From: Myxococcales bacterium
Lineage (GTDB): Bacteria > Myxococcota_A > Polyangia > Polyangiales > Polyangiaceae
Length of the DNA: 64,000 bases
NCBI GenBank assembly: GCA_016703425.1
Contig: JADJCA010000002.1
Coordinates: 682,001-746,000, forward strand
Reading direction: 5' to 3'
Every line of letters starts with the position of its first letter. The first letter of the stretch is position 1. The position numbers were made by a program, and so were the translations under genes. Below the pieces are notes generated by a model. That model worked only from the letters and a program-made list of their open reading frames with translations. It made no database searches and was not told the DNA's origin. Of the stretch, positions 57,159-64,000 are shown one piece after another.

Positions 57159-57642
57159 CGGCGCGGCCTTCACTCGCCGCGCCGGCGGCGTCGCCACCTG
57201 CCACGGGGAGAGTGGCGACGAGCTTCTTGGGCGCCACCGCGCGGTAGCTCTCGTCGATAAAGGCGGCGAGGAGACCGAGCGGCGGCGTTTCGCCGGGCGC
57301 GAAGCGCGCCGTGACCCAACCGCTCTTGCCCAAGCCGTAGCCTGTGGGCTTTGCGAACGGGAGCGAGAGGGCGATGTCTTGGGTTTGCGCCAGCTTGGTG
57401 GTGAGCGAGAGGCCCTTGTCACTGAAATACATGAAGGCGAAGACCTTGCCTTTGACCTTCAGCGCGCGCTCGCCCCAGGGGAAGTCTTCGTGGCTCTCGG
57501 GGTAGCCGAGCGCGATCGCGCGGAGCGCCGACTCGGCGTGCGCCAGTGCCTTGGGCAGCTTTCCCTTGGGGCGAGCGGGAGCACCTTTGGCCCCGGACGC
57601 AGCGACGGCCTTTTTCGGTGACGGCTTCTTCTTGGCGGCCAT
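57046..57642 (-). CDS. MmcQ/YjbR-family protein with basic tails
   Basis: A 198-residue protein. The core, residues about 30-135, is a MmcQ/YjbR fold (ALGYPESHEDFPWGERALKV, FAFMYFSDKGLSL, WVTARF). A Lys/Ala/Pro-rich N-terminus precedes it, and a Ser/Arg/Pro-rich tail of about 50 residues follows, encoded antisense to the end of the SDR gene. The tail may have arisen by stop loss. DNA binding is suggested for some family members only. The start is ATG 57642. Confidence 0.75.
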   Translation of the reverse strand: MAAKKKPSPKKAVAASGAKGAPARPKGKLPKALAHAESALRAIALGYPESHEDFPWGERALKVKGKVFAFMYFSDKGLSLTTKLAQTQDIALSLPFAKPTGYGLGKSGWVTARFAPGETPPLGLLAAFIDESYRAVAPKKLVATLPVAGGDAAGAASEGRAAIVPPPANRPSRRRAVSKAASSPARTRSVKSPKRRSP

Positions 57643-58075
57643 GAGCGCAAGGTGCACGAGGGTTGCGGGGCGGTAAAGGCTCGCGGGTGGGCGGCGGGTG
57701 GATCGTTTGGAGCGCGTTTCTCCCTGCGCGCCGGTGAAGGCGTGACCTCCGGGCCTCACCGCCGTGGCCTCGCGTCGACAGGCGCCCGTCGCGTCGCGGC
57801 CGAGCGGCCACGCGACGAAGTCGGTCCCGCTTCCAGTCAGTGGCAGTGCCATGGGCAGGGGCCGACCCCTCTTCGGAAGTGGATTCTCTCCGCCGTGCTC
57901 GCGCCGAAAGGTCCCCGACCCACCTGCGAGCCGAATTTCACGCCCGCGCCCTGCGTGAGAGGCTCGCGCGCGACGACGACGCCCCCGCGCAAACCTGGTG
58001 GTGGATCGTGCGACCTGAGGAGTTCGTCGTCGCGAACGCGGAAGGGCTCGGCACGAGTTCTGCTCGAGCGCTGGC
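57643..58075. other. Intergenic region
   Basis: This gap lies between the divergent MmcQ-type gene and the lipoprotein at 58076. Several chance frames cross it. One at 57840-58205 reads fairly well (RAEFHARALRERLARDDD) but overlaps the lipoprotein start and has no ribosome site, so it is not called. No repeat or operator is seen. Confidence 0.4.
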
Positions 58076-59149
58076 ATGCGTCACACCCAACTCTTCCTCA
58101 TGCTTGCCACGCTTGCCACTGCCGCCTGCTCGGCACCTCCCGCCGCCGAAGAGGAGGGCGACGACTCGTCCGCGCTCGAGAACGCATCCGCGGTCCAGGT
58201 CTTGACGGAGCTCTCCGACATCTGGGAAGAGACCACACTGCAACTTGGTGTCGACTCGGCCGACGCGGTCTGGTTCTCGAAGAACAAGGAGCTGCGCATC
58301 GCAGGCCCGTCGCGCTATGTCGACGCGGCGCGCGACGCGAGCGGGCTCTCGGGCCCGTGGTTCGCCGGCACCGAGGGCTTTGTTGTGCATCGAAGCGTCA
58401 GCGCGCTCTTGGGCGCTGGCGACCGCTCCGATTGGCTCGTCACCGTCGGACCGAACCCCAGGCAGCTCGCGCAAGGCCGCTACATGCATCCGGCGCTGGC
58501 CGTGGATGAGCGCGGCTCCGCGATCTTGGTCGCCCAGAGTATGGCGCGCGTCACCGACGCTCCGCTGGGCACTTCGTTCTTCGCCGTCGATCGGACGGGT
58601 GAGGTCCGCCGTCTCGCCGCGTTTCGAGACGACGTGGTGCCGCGGGTGAACGACGAGCGCATGAAGCGCCCCTGCGTCGCACGGAAGATCGTCGCCACCC
58701 GCTTCTCCTTCACGGCGTTGTTCTCTTGTGACTCCGGACTCGTCAGCGCGGTCGTGACGGTTCCGAACGACGGCGGTGAGCCAAAGCTCGCAGTTCCCTC
58801 TTCACTGCAGAGCCGGGTGACCGACATCGCGGCCGGTCCGGGCGACACGCTCTACCTGGCCGAGGTCTCGAGCGACGGCACTCGCTCGGCGGTGTATTCG
58901 ATTGCCAACGGGAGTCGGACTGAGTGGGGCGCGGCACCGAATGCCCGCCTCGCGTACCGCGCTGGGAGCCTGTACGTGGGCGACGCGACCGGCAAGGTCA
59001 CGCGCCGTGAGCCTGGTGCGGTGCGCGTGCTGGCCCAGCTCGGCGCGCCGGTCACCCAGCTGGAGCCGCTATCGAACGGCGTCGCGGTGCTCACCCAGAA
59101 GACGGGCCGGCCCGGCAGCGCGACGATCGTTCGTCTAGAGAACCGCTGA
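58076..59149 (+). CDS. Exported lipoprotein, predicted beta-propeller
   Basis: A 357-residue lipoprotein (lipobox ATAAC, Cys18). After an acidic spacer it has repeats of strand-rich sequence (GRYMHPALAVDERGSAILVAQ, DIAAGPGDTLYLAEV, NARLAYRAGSLYVGD), which suggests a propeller. There are three isolated Cys (PCVARK, FSCDSG). The function is unknown. It is the last chromosomal gene before the tRNA-Arg remnant. Confidence 0.75.
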   Translation: MRHTQLFLMLATLATAACSAPPAAEEEGDDSSALENASAVQVLTELSDIWEETTLQLGVDSADAVWFSKNKELRIAGPSRYVDAARDASGLSGPWFAGTEGFVVHRSVSALLGAGDRSDWLVTVGPNPRQLAQGRYMHPALAVDERGSAILVAQSMARVTDAPLGTSFFAVDRTGEVRRLAAFRDDVVPRVNDERMKRPCVARKIVATRFSFTALFSCDSGLVSAVVTVPNDGGEPKLAVPSSLQSRVTDIAAGPGDTLYLAEVSSDGTRSAVYSIANGSRTEWGAAPNARLAYRAGSLYVGDATGKVTRREPGAVRVLAQLGAPVTQLEPLSNGVAVLTQKTGRPGSATIVRLENR

Positions 59150-59190
59150 ACGTGGGCCGATTCGCCGGCTCTGCTCCGGCGAGGAACCCA

Positions 59191-59223
59191 AAGCCCCCGG
59201 CTTTGCGCGCCCGGGTGGACTCG
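59191..59223. repeat. 33-base direct repeat, copy 1
   Basis: The 33 bases starting AAGCCCCCGG and ending GGTGGACTCG are identical to 59279-59311. The last 18 bases (59206-59223) are the 3' end of a minus-strand tRNA-Arg, and the first part is its terminator (AAAGCC/GGCTTT). A solo fragment this far out looks like the scar of an earlier integration. Confidence 0.85.
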
Positions 59224-59278
59224 TTCCCGAGCGGCGGCGCCTAGCGCCGGCGCGACCGCCGTGCCACCCGGCGCAGCC

Positions 59279-59311
59279 AAGCCCCCGGCTTTGCGCGCCC
59301 GGGTGGACTCG
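59279..59311. repeat. 33-base direct repeat, copy 2
   Basis: An exact second copy, 88 bases from the first. It continues into the longer tRNA-Arg remnant. Confidence 0.9.
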
Positions 59312-59337
59312 AACCACCGACCAACGGCTTAGAAGGC
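59294..59337 (-). other. 3' remnant of tRNA-Arg(TCT), attachment site
   Basis: Read on the minus strand the sequence gives a tRNA 3' half: anticodon loop CTTCTAA (anticodon TCT), stem GCCGT, variable TGGTC, a perfect T arm GGTGG TTCGAGT CCACC, then acceptor CGGGCGC. The 5' half is absent and the match ends inside the anticodon stem. This is the usual product when a phage or island integrates in a tRNA gene. The intact tRNA-Arg should be at the far end of the element, right of this window. Confidence 0.85.
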
Positions 59338-59357
59338 ACCGGACGTGGGAACGCACC

Positions 59358-59470
59358 GGAGTGCACTTGTGCACGGGAACCGCTAGATTCCTCGGGTGAA
59401 GTCGTCGCCGGAGCTGTATGTGCGGAGTGCACGCAAAGTGCACCGGAATGCACGAAAACGCACCGTGCAC
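59358..59470. repeat. TGCAC-type iterated sites
   Basis: Nine-base boxes of the form rrArTGCAC recur: GGAGTGCAC at 59358 and 59424, AAAGTGCAC at 59435, GGAATGCAC at 59445, with partial copies TTGTGCAC at 59367 and ACCGTGCAC at 59462. They cluster beside the attachment site, where arm-type integrase sites or a phage repressor operator array are often found. Confidence 0.75.
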
Positions 59471-59486
59471 CAAAGATTTTTGGTGC
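59467..59486. promoter_or_regulatory. Perfect 8-bp inverted repeat, GCACCAAA/TTTGGTGC
   Basis: Two 8-base arms around GATT, at the end of the TGCAC cluster and 25 bases before the first phage gene. It may be an operator or a small hairpin. Confidence 0.7.
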
Positions 59487-59511
59487 GGAAAATCTGCGTG
59501 GTGCGTGCGTG

Positions 59512-59664
59512 ATGCACGCATCCGACATCTTGCCGACGAAGGCAGGGGCAGCGCTCACCGTCTTGGCGTTCGCTGCGAACGCGCTTCATCGTGGTGACCT
59601 TGACGCGGCTCGTCGGCTCGTCGCTGCCACGCTCGACGTCTTGGACGACGAGGTGATTTCGTGA
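59512..59664 (+). CDS. Small phage protein, 50 residues
   Basis: A 50-residue frame, MHASDILPTKAG to LDDEVIS, with a helical Ala/Leu-rich middle. Its stop overlaps the next gene's GTG by four bases, which fits the style of the genes that follow. No ribosome site is seen before the ATG, so it is tentative. Confidence 0.45.
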   Translation: MHASDILPTKAGAALTVLAFAANALHRGDLDAARRLVAATLDVLDDEVIS

Positions 59665-60311
59665 CCGCAACGCGAGCCATTCGACGTCGACCGCGACACG
59701 AGAGGCTTTCAGCGCGACTCACCCAGCGCGAAGCCGCCCGCGCGGTTCTTGAGATGTTGGGCAAGGCCAACTCGAGGGCGATCCGTGCGGCCGGCGAAAA
59801 CTCCCTCACGTCCGATGAGCTTCGCCGGTTTCGTGAGATTCTCCGAGACGTCCTCCTGCCTGGTCGTGAGCGGAAGCGCATGGTGAATGGCGAGGTGCAG
59901 GTGGAGATGGTCGAACACACTCCGGGCGAAACATGGCCCATCGACCTCGCGCTTTTCGTACTGGATCGCGATGTGGCGACGGCGCCCGGTCACGTCGTAT
60001 CGATCACGGCCCGCGGCACTCGACACATGCCCGACTCACCGGCGCTCGCGGTCGAGCGCGGTGACTCGTCGCCGTTGCCGAAAGGCAGGGCAAGGCCGTC
60101 CCGAAGACGAGCAAGGGAGATCCTGCTCGGCCTGCTGGAAGCGATTGAGCGCGCAAGTCGCGACGCGGACGCGTTCAAGACTCTCGCATTGATCCTCATG
60201 GTCTTCCGCTTGGACTTCGCCGCCGGTGGCGACTTGACGAAGGCGCCGACAGGGCGAGCACGGGTCGCTTGGCTCGCGAAAAGGGTCGAGGACGCGACGC
60301 GCCGCCGCTGA
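59661..60311 (+). CDS. Phage protein of unknown function
   Basis: A 216-residue soluble protein, basic at both ends, with a helical C-terminal part (ILLGLLEAIERASRDADAFK). No family is recognised. It starts with GTG overlapping the previous stop. Confidence 0.65.
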   Translation: MTATRAIRRRPRHERLSARLTQREAARAVLEMLGKANSRAIRAAGENSLTSDELRRFREILRDVLLPGRERKRMVNGEVQVEMVEHTPGETWPIDLALFVLDRDVATAPGHVVSITARGTRHMPDSPALAVERGDSSPLPKGRARPSRRRAREILLGLLEAIERASRDADAFKTLALILMVFRLDFAAGGDLTKAPTGRARVAWLAKRVEDATRRR

Positions 60312-60339
60312 CTATGGCGGGAGTTCGGTACGGGGGACA

Positions 60340-60603
60340 TTGCTCGGGAAAGTGCTCATGTGCAGCGCTCCCTCCAGGAAATTCTCCGTGAGCATCGACT
60401 GTCTGACTGCGCCGTCGAGGCGGCTCACGGGCATCACGCGGGTAGTCCTTCGGCGAATCCGGACCGGGAAGACGAAGCGGCCCTCGTGGCACGTGTGCGT
60501 GCGGCTAGCCACGCTCACCAACGAAACTACCGAGGAGGTCCTCGCCGCCGCCGCCGAGAGCCGGCGCCGGGCCCTGGCGGACCACCGCGAGGCCGTGTCG
60601 TGA
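60340..60603 (+). CDS. Possible small phage protein
   Basis: An 87-residue frame from TTG 60340, or 81 from ATG 60358. Its end (TNETTEEVLAAAAESRRRAL) is helical, and its stop overlaps the next gene's GTG by GTGA. The same DNA is open in another frame from 60360, in phase with the next gene, so the start of that gene is the alternative explanation. Confidence 0.4.
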   Translation: MLGKVLMCSAPSRKFSVSIDCLTAPSRRLTGITRVVLRRIRTGKTKRPSWHVCVRLATLTNETTEEVLAAAAESRRRALADHREAVS

Positions 60604-60914
60604 GCGCGCCGGTCCGCGTTATCGACATGACCGACGAGCAGCTGTCGACGCTCGTGCAAAGGGCGGTTGCGGCCGCGCTGTCGGAGCGGCCTCGGCCGAC
60701 GCCGTTCTTGTCCCTGTCCGAGTACGCCGTGAAGGAAGGCGTGAGCCGACGCCTCGTCGCGAAGTGGCGGGCCGAGGGGCTGCCCGTTGTGAGGTCGAGC
60801 GCCGGTCGGGTCCGCGTCGACGTCGAGCGAGCCGACGCGTGGGTGCGTGAACGCGTCGAGCGCAGGAGCCGGAGCGCGACCGAGTCCGCGATCGCTGCAG
60901 CGAGGAAGGCATGA
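60600..60914 (+). CDS. Excisionase-like HTH protein
   Basis: A 104-residue protein with a winged-helix excisionase or MerR-type HTH, SLSEYAVKEGVSRRLVAKWR, followed by PVVRSSAGRVRVDVERADAWV. Such proteins direct excision or early gene control. GTG 60600 is taken as the start because of the GTGA overlap; ATG 60627 is also possible. The next gene overlaps by ATGA. Confidence 0.78.
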   Translation: MSAPVRVIDMTDEQLSTLVQRAVAAALSERPRPTPFLSLSEYAVKEGVSRRLVAKWRAEGLPVVRSSAGRVRVDVERADAWVRERVERRSRSATESAIAAARKA

Positions 60915-61162
60915 GCGCGTCCCGCATGAGCCCTGGCAACGTCCGCGACGCACTCCACGCGCTCGATGGGCGGCGGATCACACTCGTCCGTCCTGATGGC
61001 TGTCGCTACACCGGGCGCGCGAGCGGCACGGAGATCTTGGGCGACCCCGCGACTGGCGTTCTAGTCGGGCCGGAGTGTGCGGTGCTCGTCGACGCGCGTG
61101 GCGAGCGGTGGAGCGTGCCGATCGACGACGTTGTGAGCATCTCGGGCGGAGGTGACGCGTGA
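60911..61162 (+). CDS. Small phage protein
   Basis: An 83-residue, strand-rich protein (RRITLVRPDGCRYTGRASG, CAVLVDARGERWSVPIDDV), perhaps a small barrel. It starts by ATGA overlap and ends by GTGA overlap with the next gene. Function unknown. Confidence 0.65.
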   Translation: MSASRMSPGNVRDALHALDGRRITLVRPDGCRYTGRASGTEILGDPATGVLVGPECAVLVDARGERWSVPIDDVVSISGGGDA

Positions 61163-62295
61163 TCGCCGCCGTCTTCGCTCCGGCCACCGCCGCGGATGCC
61201 GCGCTTTCTGAAGCCAATTCGGCGCAGAGGCGCGGCAAGCGCGGCACCTCGCGTGCGCGTTCTCTCGACAAAGAGGCTGCGCCGTCGAGCAGCGTTGGTC
61301 GCTCGCCTTACTTGGTAACGTCCGCTGCCCCGCAGGCATCAGGGAAAGCAGAAAGTCAGTCTCCGAAGGTCGTAGCGATCGATTGGCAGCACGTCGTCTC
61401 CTTGATCCCGCCCGTCCCCATCGTCGCGAGTGCATCGCTCACGACGGACGAGCAGACGCCTGAGGCCATGCGGCTCGCCTGGGACGCGAGCGCTGACCAC
61501 GCGCACTCGGCCGCTCTCTTCGAGGAGACCAACGCGGAGGGTGGACACGCCCATCTCCATGGGCCGCTGCTCTTCGCGACTGACGAGAGTGCCGCCCTTT
61601 TTGCGAAGGCGTGGCGAAGCGCGGCGGGCGGCTCGTCGGAATCGTGCGTGCTGAAGGAACTCGGCGGGCTCGCCGCGTTTCTGCGGACGGGCAATCAAGC
61701 GAGGCCGACCTGGGAGGCCGGCCGCGGGTTCGGAGAACATGCCGCCGCGGTTCTCCGATACGCGACCAAGAACCGCGGCGCGCTGGTCGTTGCGACGGGA
61801 GTCTTTGCCGCGCTTCTCACAACGCGGACGGAAACGCGGCGATGCGCATGCGGGTGCGGGCGGTCCCTGGAGCATCTTCGGCGTGATGCGCGCGCCTTCG
61901 ACGGGGCGTGTCGTCGTCGCGTAGATCGCGCCCGCAAGGGGAAGGCGTTCGGCGCGCTTCCGGCGTCGACAACAAACAAGCGCGGCACCTGCGACCGCTG
62001 CTTTGGAGATCTTGGCGCGTGCGACTGCTCGACATTGGAAGACCGCCCCGCGCTCGACGCGCGTGGGTGTGGCGACGTCCCGCCCGTGGACGCACGGGGC
62101 GGTCTTCCGGTGCCGACAGAGGCGCAACAGAGCCAACTGGCGCTGATGCGGAGGACAGCAACCACGACGCTCGACGAAGGAAGACCGGCCCTCGGGCCGG
62201 GAAACCAGGGCATGGCGACCAGCACGGGAGCCGGTCTTCCTTCGTCGAGCACCGACCTCGATCGACACCAAACCGAACGGGAGAAGCAACCATGA
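61159..62295 (+). CDS. Phage protein with Cys cluster and hairpin-encoded C-terminus
   Basis: A 378-residue protein. A low-complexity N-terminus is followed by a region of about 120 residues of unknown type and a Cys/Arg cluster (RRCACGCGRSLEHLRRDARA, ending CRRRVDRAR) that looks like a small zinc site for nucleic acid. The last about 85 residues are encoded by two DNA hairpins and read as low complexity. The end overlaps the next gene by ATGA, so the whole frame is probably translated. Confidence 0.6.
   Translation: MIAAVFAPATAADAALSEANSAQRRGKRGTSRARSLDKEAAPSSSVGRSPYLVTSAAPQASGKAESQSPKVVAIDWQHVVSLIPPVPIVASASLTTDEQTPEAMRLAWDASADHAHSAALFEETNAEGGHAHLHGPLLFATDESAALFAKAWRSAAGGSSESCVLKELGGLAAFLRTGNQARPTWEAGRGFGEHAAAVLRYATKNRGALVVATGVFAALLTTRTETRRCACGCGRSLEHLRRDARAFDGACRRRVDRARKGKAFGALPASTTNKRGTCDRCFGDLGACDCSTLEDRPALDARGCGDVPPVDARGGLPVPTEAQQSQLALMRRTATTTLDEGRPALGPGNQGMATSTGAGLPSSSTDLDRHQTEREKQP
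62037..62108. repeat. Inverted repeat A, 14-bp arms
   Basis: GGAAGACCGCCCCG at 62037-62050 pairs perfectly with 62095-62108 around a 44-base loop. Its GGAAGACCG tip is shared with inverted repeat B. Confidence 0.9.
62169..62250. repeat. Inverted repeat B, 21-bp arms
   Basis: The 21 bases at 62169-62189 pair perfectly with 62230-62250 around a 40-base loop. The inner part GGAAGACCGG matches repeat A. It lies near the 3' end of the 378-residue gene. Confidence 0.92.
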
Positions 62296-62516
62296 CCATC
62301 CGCAGAGAAGAACCGAGCAAGGCACGCTGGAAGGGACCCGAGACCGCGCCCGGCCCCGACTCGATCCCCATCGACCCCAACACGGGACTCCCCGTGACGG
62401 CTCGCGGCGCCACCACCCCGTACCGCGACGACGTCGTAACCGAGACGAAGACGCAGACCGCGAACGCGCAGAGCCAGCGCGTCGAGGTCTTCGCCAACAT
62501 CCGCACGAAAGCCTGA
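62292..62516 (+). CDS. Small phage protein, 74 residues
   Basis: A 74-residue Pro/Thr-rich protein (MTIRREEPSKARWKG to VEVFANIRTKA). GGGAGAAG lies before the ATG, and the start overlaps the previous stop by ATGA. Unknown function; the position before the terminase genes would suit a packaging or head helper. Confidence 0.65.
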   Translation: MTIRREEPSKARWKGPETAPGPDSIPIDPNTGLPVTARGATTPYRDDVVTETKTQTANAQSQRVEVFANIRTKA

Positions 62517-62525
62517 GGAACCGCA

Positions 62526-63074
62526 GTGCCCCGCGTTTGCACCATCTGCACCCACTTCGACCGCGAAGCCATCGACGCGGCAATCGCGGACCGCCGCGGT
62601 TCGATGCGCGCCATAGCGCGGAGCACGACGTTTCCGAGGATGCGCTCCGCAGGCACCGCGACGACCACCTTGGCGACGTCCTGGCATCGGCGAAGGCGGC
62701 GGAGTCCGTGCGCGCCGACGACGTGGTTTCTCCGGGTAATCCGACTCGCCAATACCGCGGAAGCGATCTTGGTCCGGGCCGAGGAGAAGGACGATGACGA
62801 GCTCCGACTGAAGGCGCTTCGTGAGGCCCGCCCGACGGTCGCATTGCTAGCGAGGCTGGCCGGCCGCCTCCAATCCGGCTTCACGACGAACGTGATGGTC
62901 AACGCCCCTGGCGGAGCCGTCCAAGTCGTGCAGTCGAACACGCCGCAGACGCGCTTGGAGCTTGAACGGGACATCCGCCTTGCTCAAGCGAGGCTCGCGG
63001 AGATGGTCGCGGCCGAGGCGCCGGCCCTTCCGGCTGCGGTCGAGACGAACGGGGGCGCCGATGGGGCTGCTTAG
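62526..63074 (+). CDS. Phage small-terminase-like protein with two compensating frame breaks
   Basis: A 182-residue frame just before the large terminase. It opens with a Cys pair, CTICTHFDREAIDAAI. From about 62620 to 62733 a different frame reads far better, as EHDVSEDALRRHRDDHLGDV then LASAKAAESVRADDVV, before the original frame resumes at RVIRLANTAEAIL. One base lost near 62620 and one gained near 62733 explain this. The first part and the hidden segment look like an HTH region typical of small terminases. It overlaps the next gene by 14 bases. Confidence 0.65.
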   Translation: MPRVCTICTHFDREAIDAAIADRRGSMRAIARSTTFPRMRSAGTATTTLATSWHRRRRRSPCAPTTWFLRVIRLANTAEAILVRAEEKDDDELRLKALREARPTVALLARLAGRLQSGFTTNVMVNAPGGAVQVVQSNTPQTRLELERDIRLAQARLAEMVAAEAPALPAAVETNGGADGAA

Positions 63075-64000
63075 TCGTTGGTTGACGCCGCTCGCCGTAC
63101 GCGACCCCGTTGTGTTCGCAGCGCAGACGATGCGCGACGCGTCGACCGGATCGCCCGTTCGCCTGGAGCCGTTTCACGAGCGCATCATCCGATCGCGACG
63201 TCACCCCGCGCCGCAATCGAACTTCCCCGAGCACGGCAAGACCTCGTGCGTAGCGCCGACCGTGAGCTGGCTGCTCGCTCGCAACCCGCGCCTGACGGTC
63301 GCCATGGTCAGCAACACCATCGGGCAGGCGACGCGGCAGGCTAGTCCGGTGCAACGGTCGATAGGGTCACCGGACGCGCAGAGGATCTTCCGCATCCGCC
63401 CCCATTCGACGCAGTGGACACAGCTCGCGTTCTCCGTGGCTGCAAAACCCGGTGACGTCGCCGACCCCAACGTTCAAGTGGCCAGCCTCGACGGCTCGGG
63501 ACTTCTCGGCGCGCGCATCGGGCTGATCGTGCTCGACGACCTCGACAGTCTTGCCACGACCGCGACGCCGCACGCGCGTGACGCCACGTGGCGTTGGGTA
63601 ACCAGCACCATCTTGAGTCGCTTGGCGCCGGGCGGACGCGTGATCTTCCTCTCGACCTCGTGGCACCGCGCCGACGCCATGCACCGGTTCATTGACCTCG
63701 GGGGCGTCGACCACGTCCGCATCCCGATCCAAGACACGAAGGGCAACCCGACATGGGCGGCGCGCTGGCCGCCCGACCGAATCGCCTCCCGGCGCCGCGA
63801 GCTTGGGCCGCGCCTCGCTCGCCGCGTGCTCGACTGCGTCGCCGCTGCAGACGACGGCTGCATCTTCGACCCGACGCACGTGCAGGCAATGATCACGAAC
63901 GGTCTCGCGCTCCCGACGACGCACTACGTTCGGCCGACCGGGCGCTACGTGCTCGGCGTCGACGTCGGGTTCAGCACGAACGCGGGAGCAGATCGATCTG
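63061..64000 (+). CDS. Large terminase-like protein, cut by the window end
   Basis: At least 313 residues of a phage large terminase ATPase, which pumps DNA into heads. The ATPase loop reads FPEHGKTS, followed by the strand LTVAMVSNTIGQA. Walker B is LIVLDDLD, the coupling motif is IFLSTSWHRAD, and the nuclease start RYVLGVDVGFS is at the edge. The Walker A lacks the usual first Gly, which is common in terminases. The start is ATG 63061. Confidence 0.85.
   Translation, partial: MGLLSRWLTPLAVRDPVVFAAQTMRDASTGSPVRLEPFHERIIRSRRHPAPQSNFPEHGKTSCVAPTVSWLLARNPRLTVAMVSNTIGQATRQASPVQRSIGSPDAQRIFRIRPHSTQWTQLAFSVAAKPGDVADPNVQVASLDGSGLLGARIGLIVLDDLDSLATTATPHARDATWRWVTSTILSRLAPGGRVIFLSTSWHRADAMHRFIDLGGVDHVRIPIQDTKGNPTWAARWPPDRIASRRRELGPRLARRVLDCVAAADDGCIFDPTHVQAMITNGLALPTTHYVRPTGRYVLGVDVGFSTNAGADRS

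Larger units (their letters stand above)
59294..64000 (+). mobile_element. Left end of a prophage or integrative element
   Basis: It starts at the tRNA-Arg remnant and runs off the window. Inside are a repeat-rich leader, a chain of small plus-strand genes joined by ATGA/GTGA overlaps, an excisionase-like HTH protein and a large-terminase-like gene. No integrase is seen in the window. Codon use and product types differ from the lipoprotein-rich chromosome before it. Confidence 0.8.

Noticed and set aside
57652..58509. Plus-strand frame of 285 codons before the lipoprotein at 58076
   Set aside because: Low-complexity, overlaps the lipoprotein out of frame; not coding by composition.
59191..59223. 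A second full tRNA gene
   Set aside because: Only the last 18 bases of the tRNA are present; no D or anticodon arm can form.
62037..62250. A CRISPR array in the phage region
   Set aside because: The repeats alternate in orientation and pair with each other; there are no regular spacers and no cas genes.

Overview
The window is a GC-rich chromosomal segment, most likely from a Myxococcota genome (Polyangiales-like). The basis is the gene style: many exported lipoproteins with Asp/Ala-rich stalks, PEGA-domain proteins, an AgmX/PglI C-terminal domain protein, thrombospondin type 3 repeats on an OmpA protein, and a CIRCE-controlled groES-groEL operon. This is inference from gene families; there is no rRNA in the window to settle it.

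Left part (1-13700): a truncated globin and a TetR regulator share a near-identical palindromic operator. Then come an NHL-repeat lipoprotein, tRNA-Pro(TGG), a one-helix membrane protein, an OmpA protein, a Cys-rich lipoprotein, and a run of two di-heme oxidoreductases plus a seven-repeat lipoprotein. An outer membrane barrel and a coupled pair of unknown genes follow on the minus strand.

Middle (13900-44000): groESL with promoter, CIRCE and terminator; a recD2 helicase gene whose frame is broken; a polysaccharide deacetylase; an orphan histidine kinase; feoAB; rplU-rpmA with a Cof-type HAD gene; a GH57 glucan enzyme; dapA-dapB; two tandem PEGA genes; rsmD; an AgmX/PglI-type protein; a degenerate M29-like peptidase; truA; a two-domain acetyltransferase; an HtrA-like protein that has lost its catalytic residues; an NAD-dependent epimerase; a frameshifted lipoprotein gene; and a vWA lipoprotein.

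Right part (44000-59150): secA, a lipoprotein with a tyrosine-phosphatase P-loop, several small exported proteins, a VWA protein, an exported HExxH metalloprotein, a Sel1-repeat lipoprotein, a malectin-like lipoprotein, a short-chain dehydrogenase and a MmcQ/YjbR-type protein.

From about 59294 to the end lies the left end of a prophage or related element. It begins at a 3' remnant of tRNA-Arg(TCT), is followed by a TGCAC-rich repeat zone and a chain of small overlapping plus-strand genes with an excisionase-like HTH protein, and ends in a large-terminase-like gene cut by the window edge. The integrase and the intact tRNA-Arg are expected beyond position 64000.

Three loci (recD2, the lipoprotein near 42300, a phage gene near 62650) carry indel-like frame breaks. 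Either they are real lesions or the assembly has residual indel errors; raw reads would decide.
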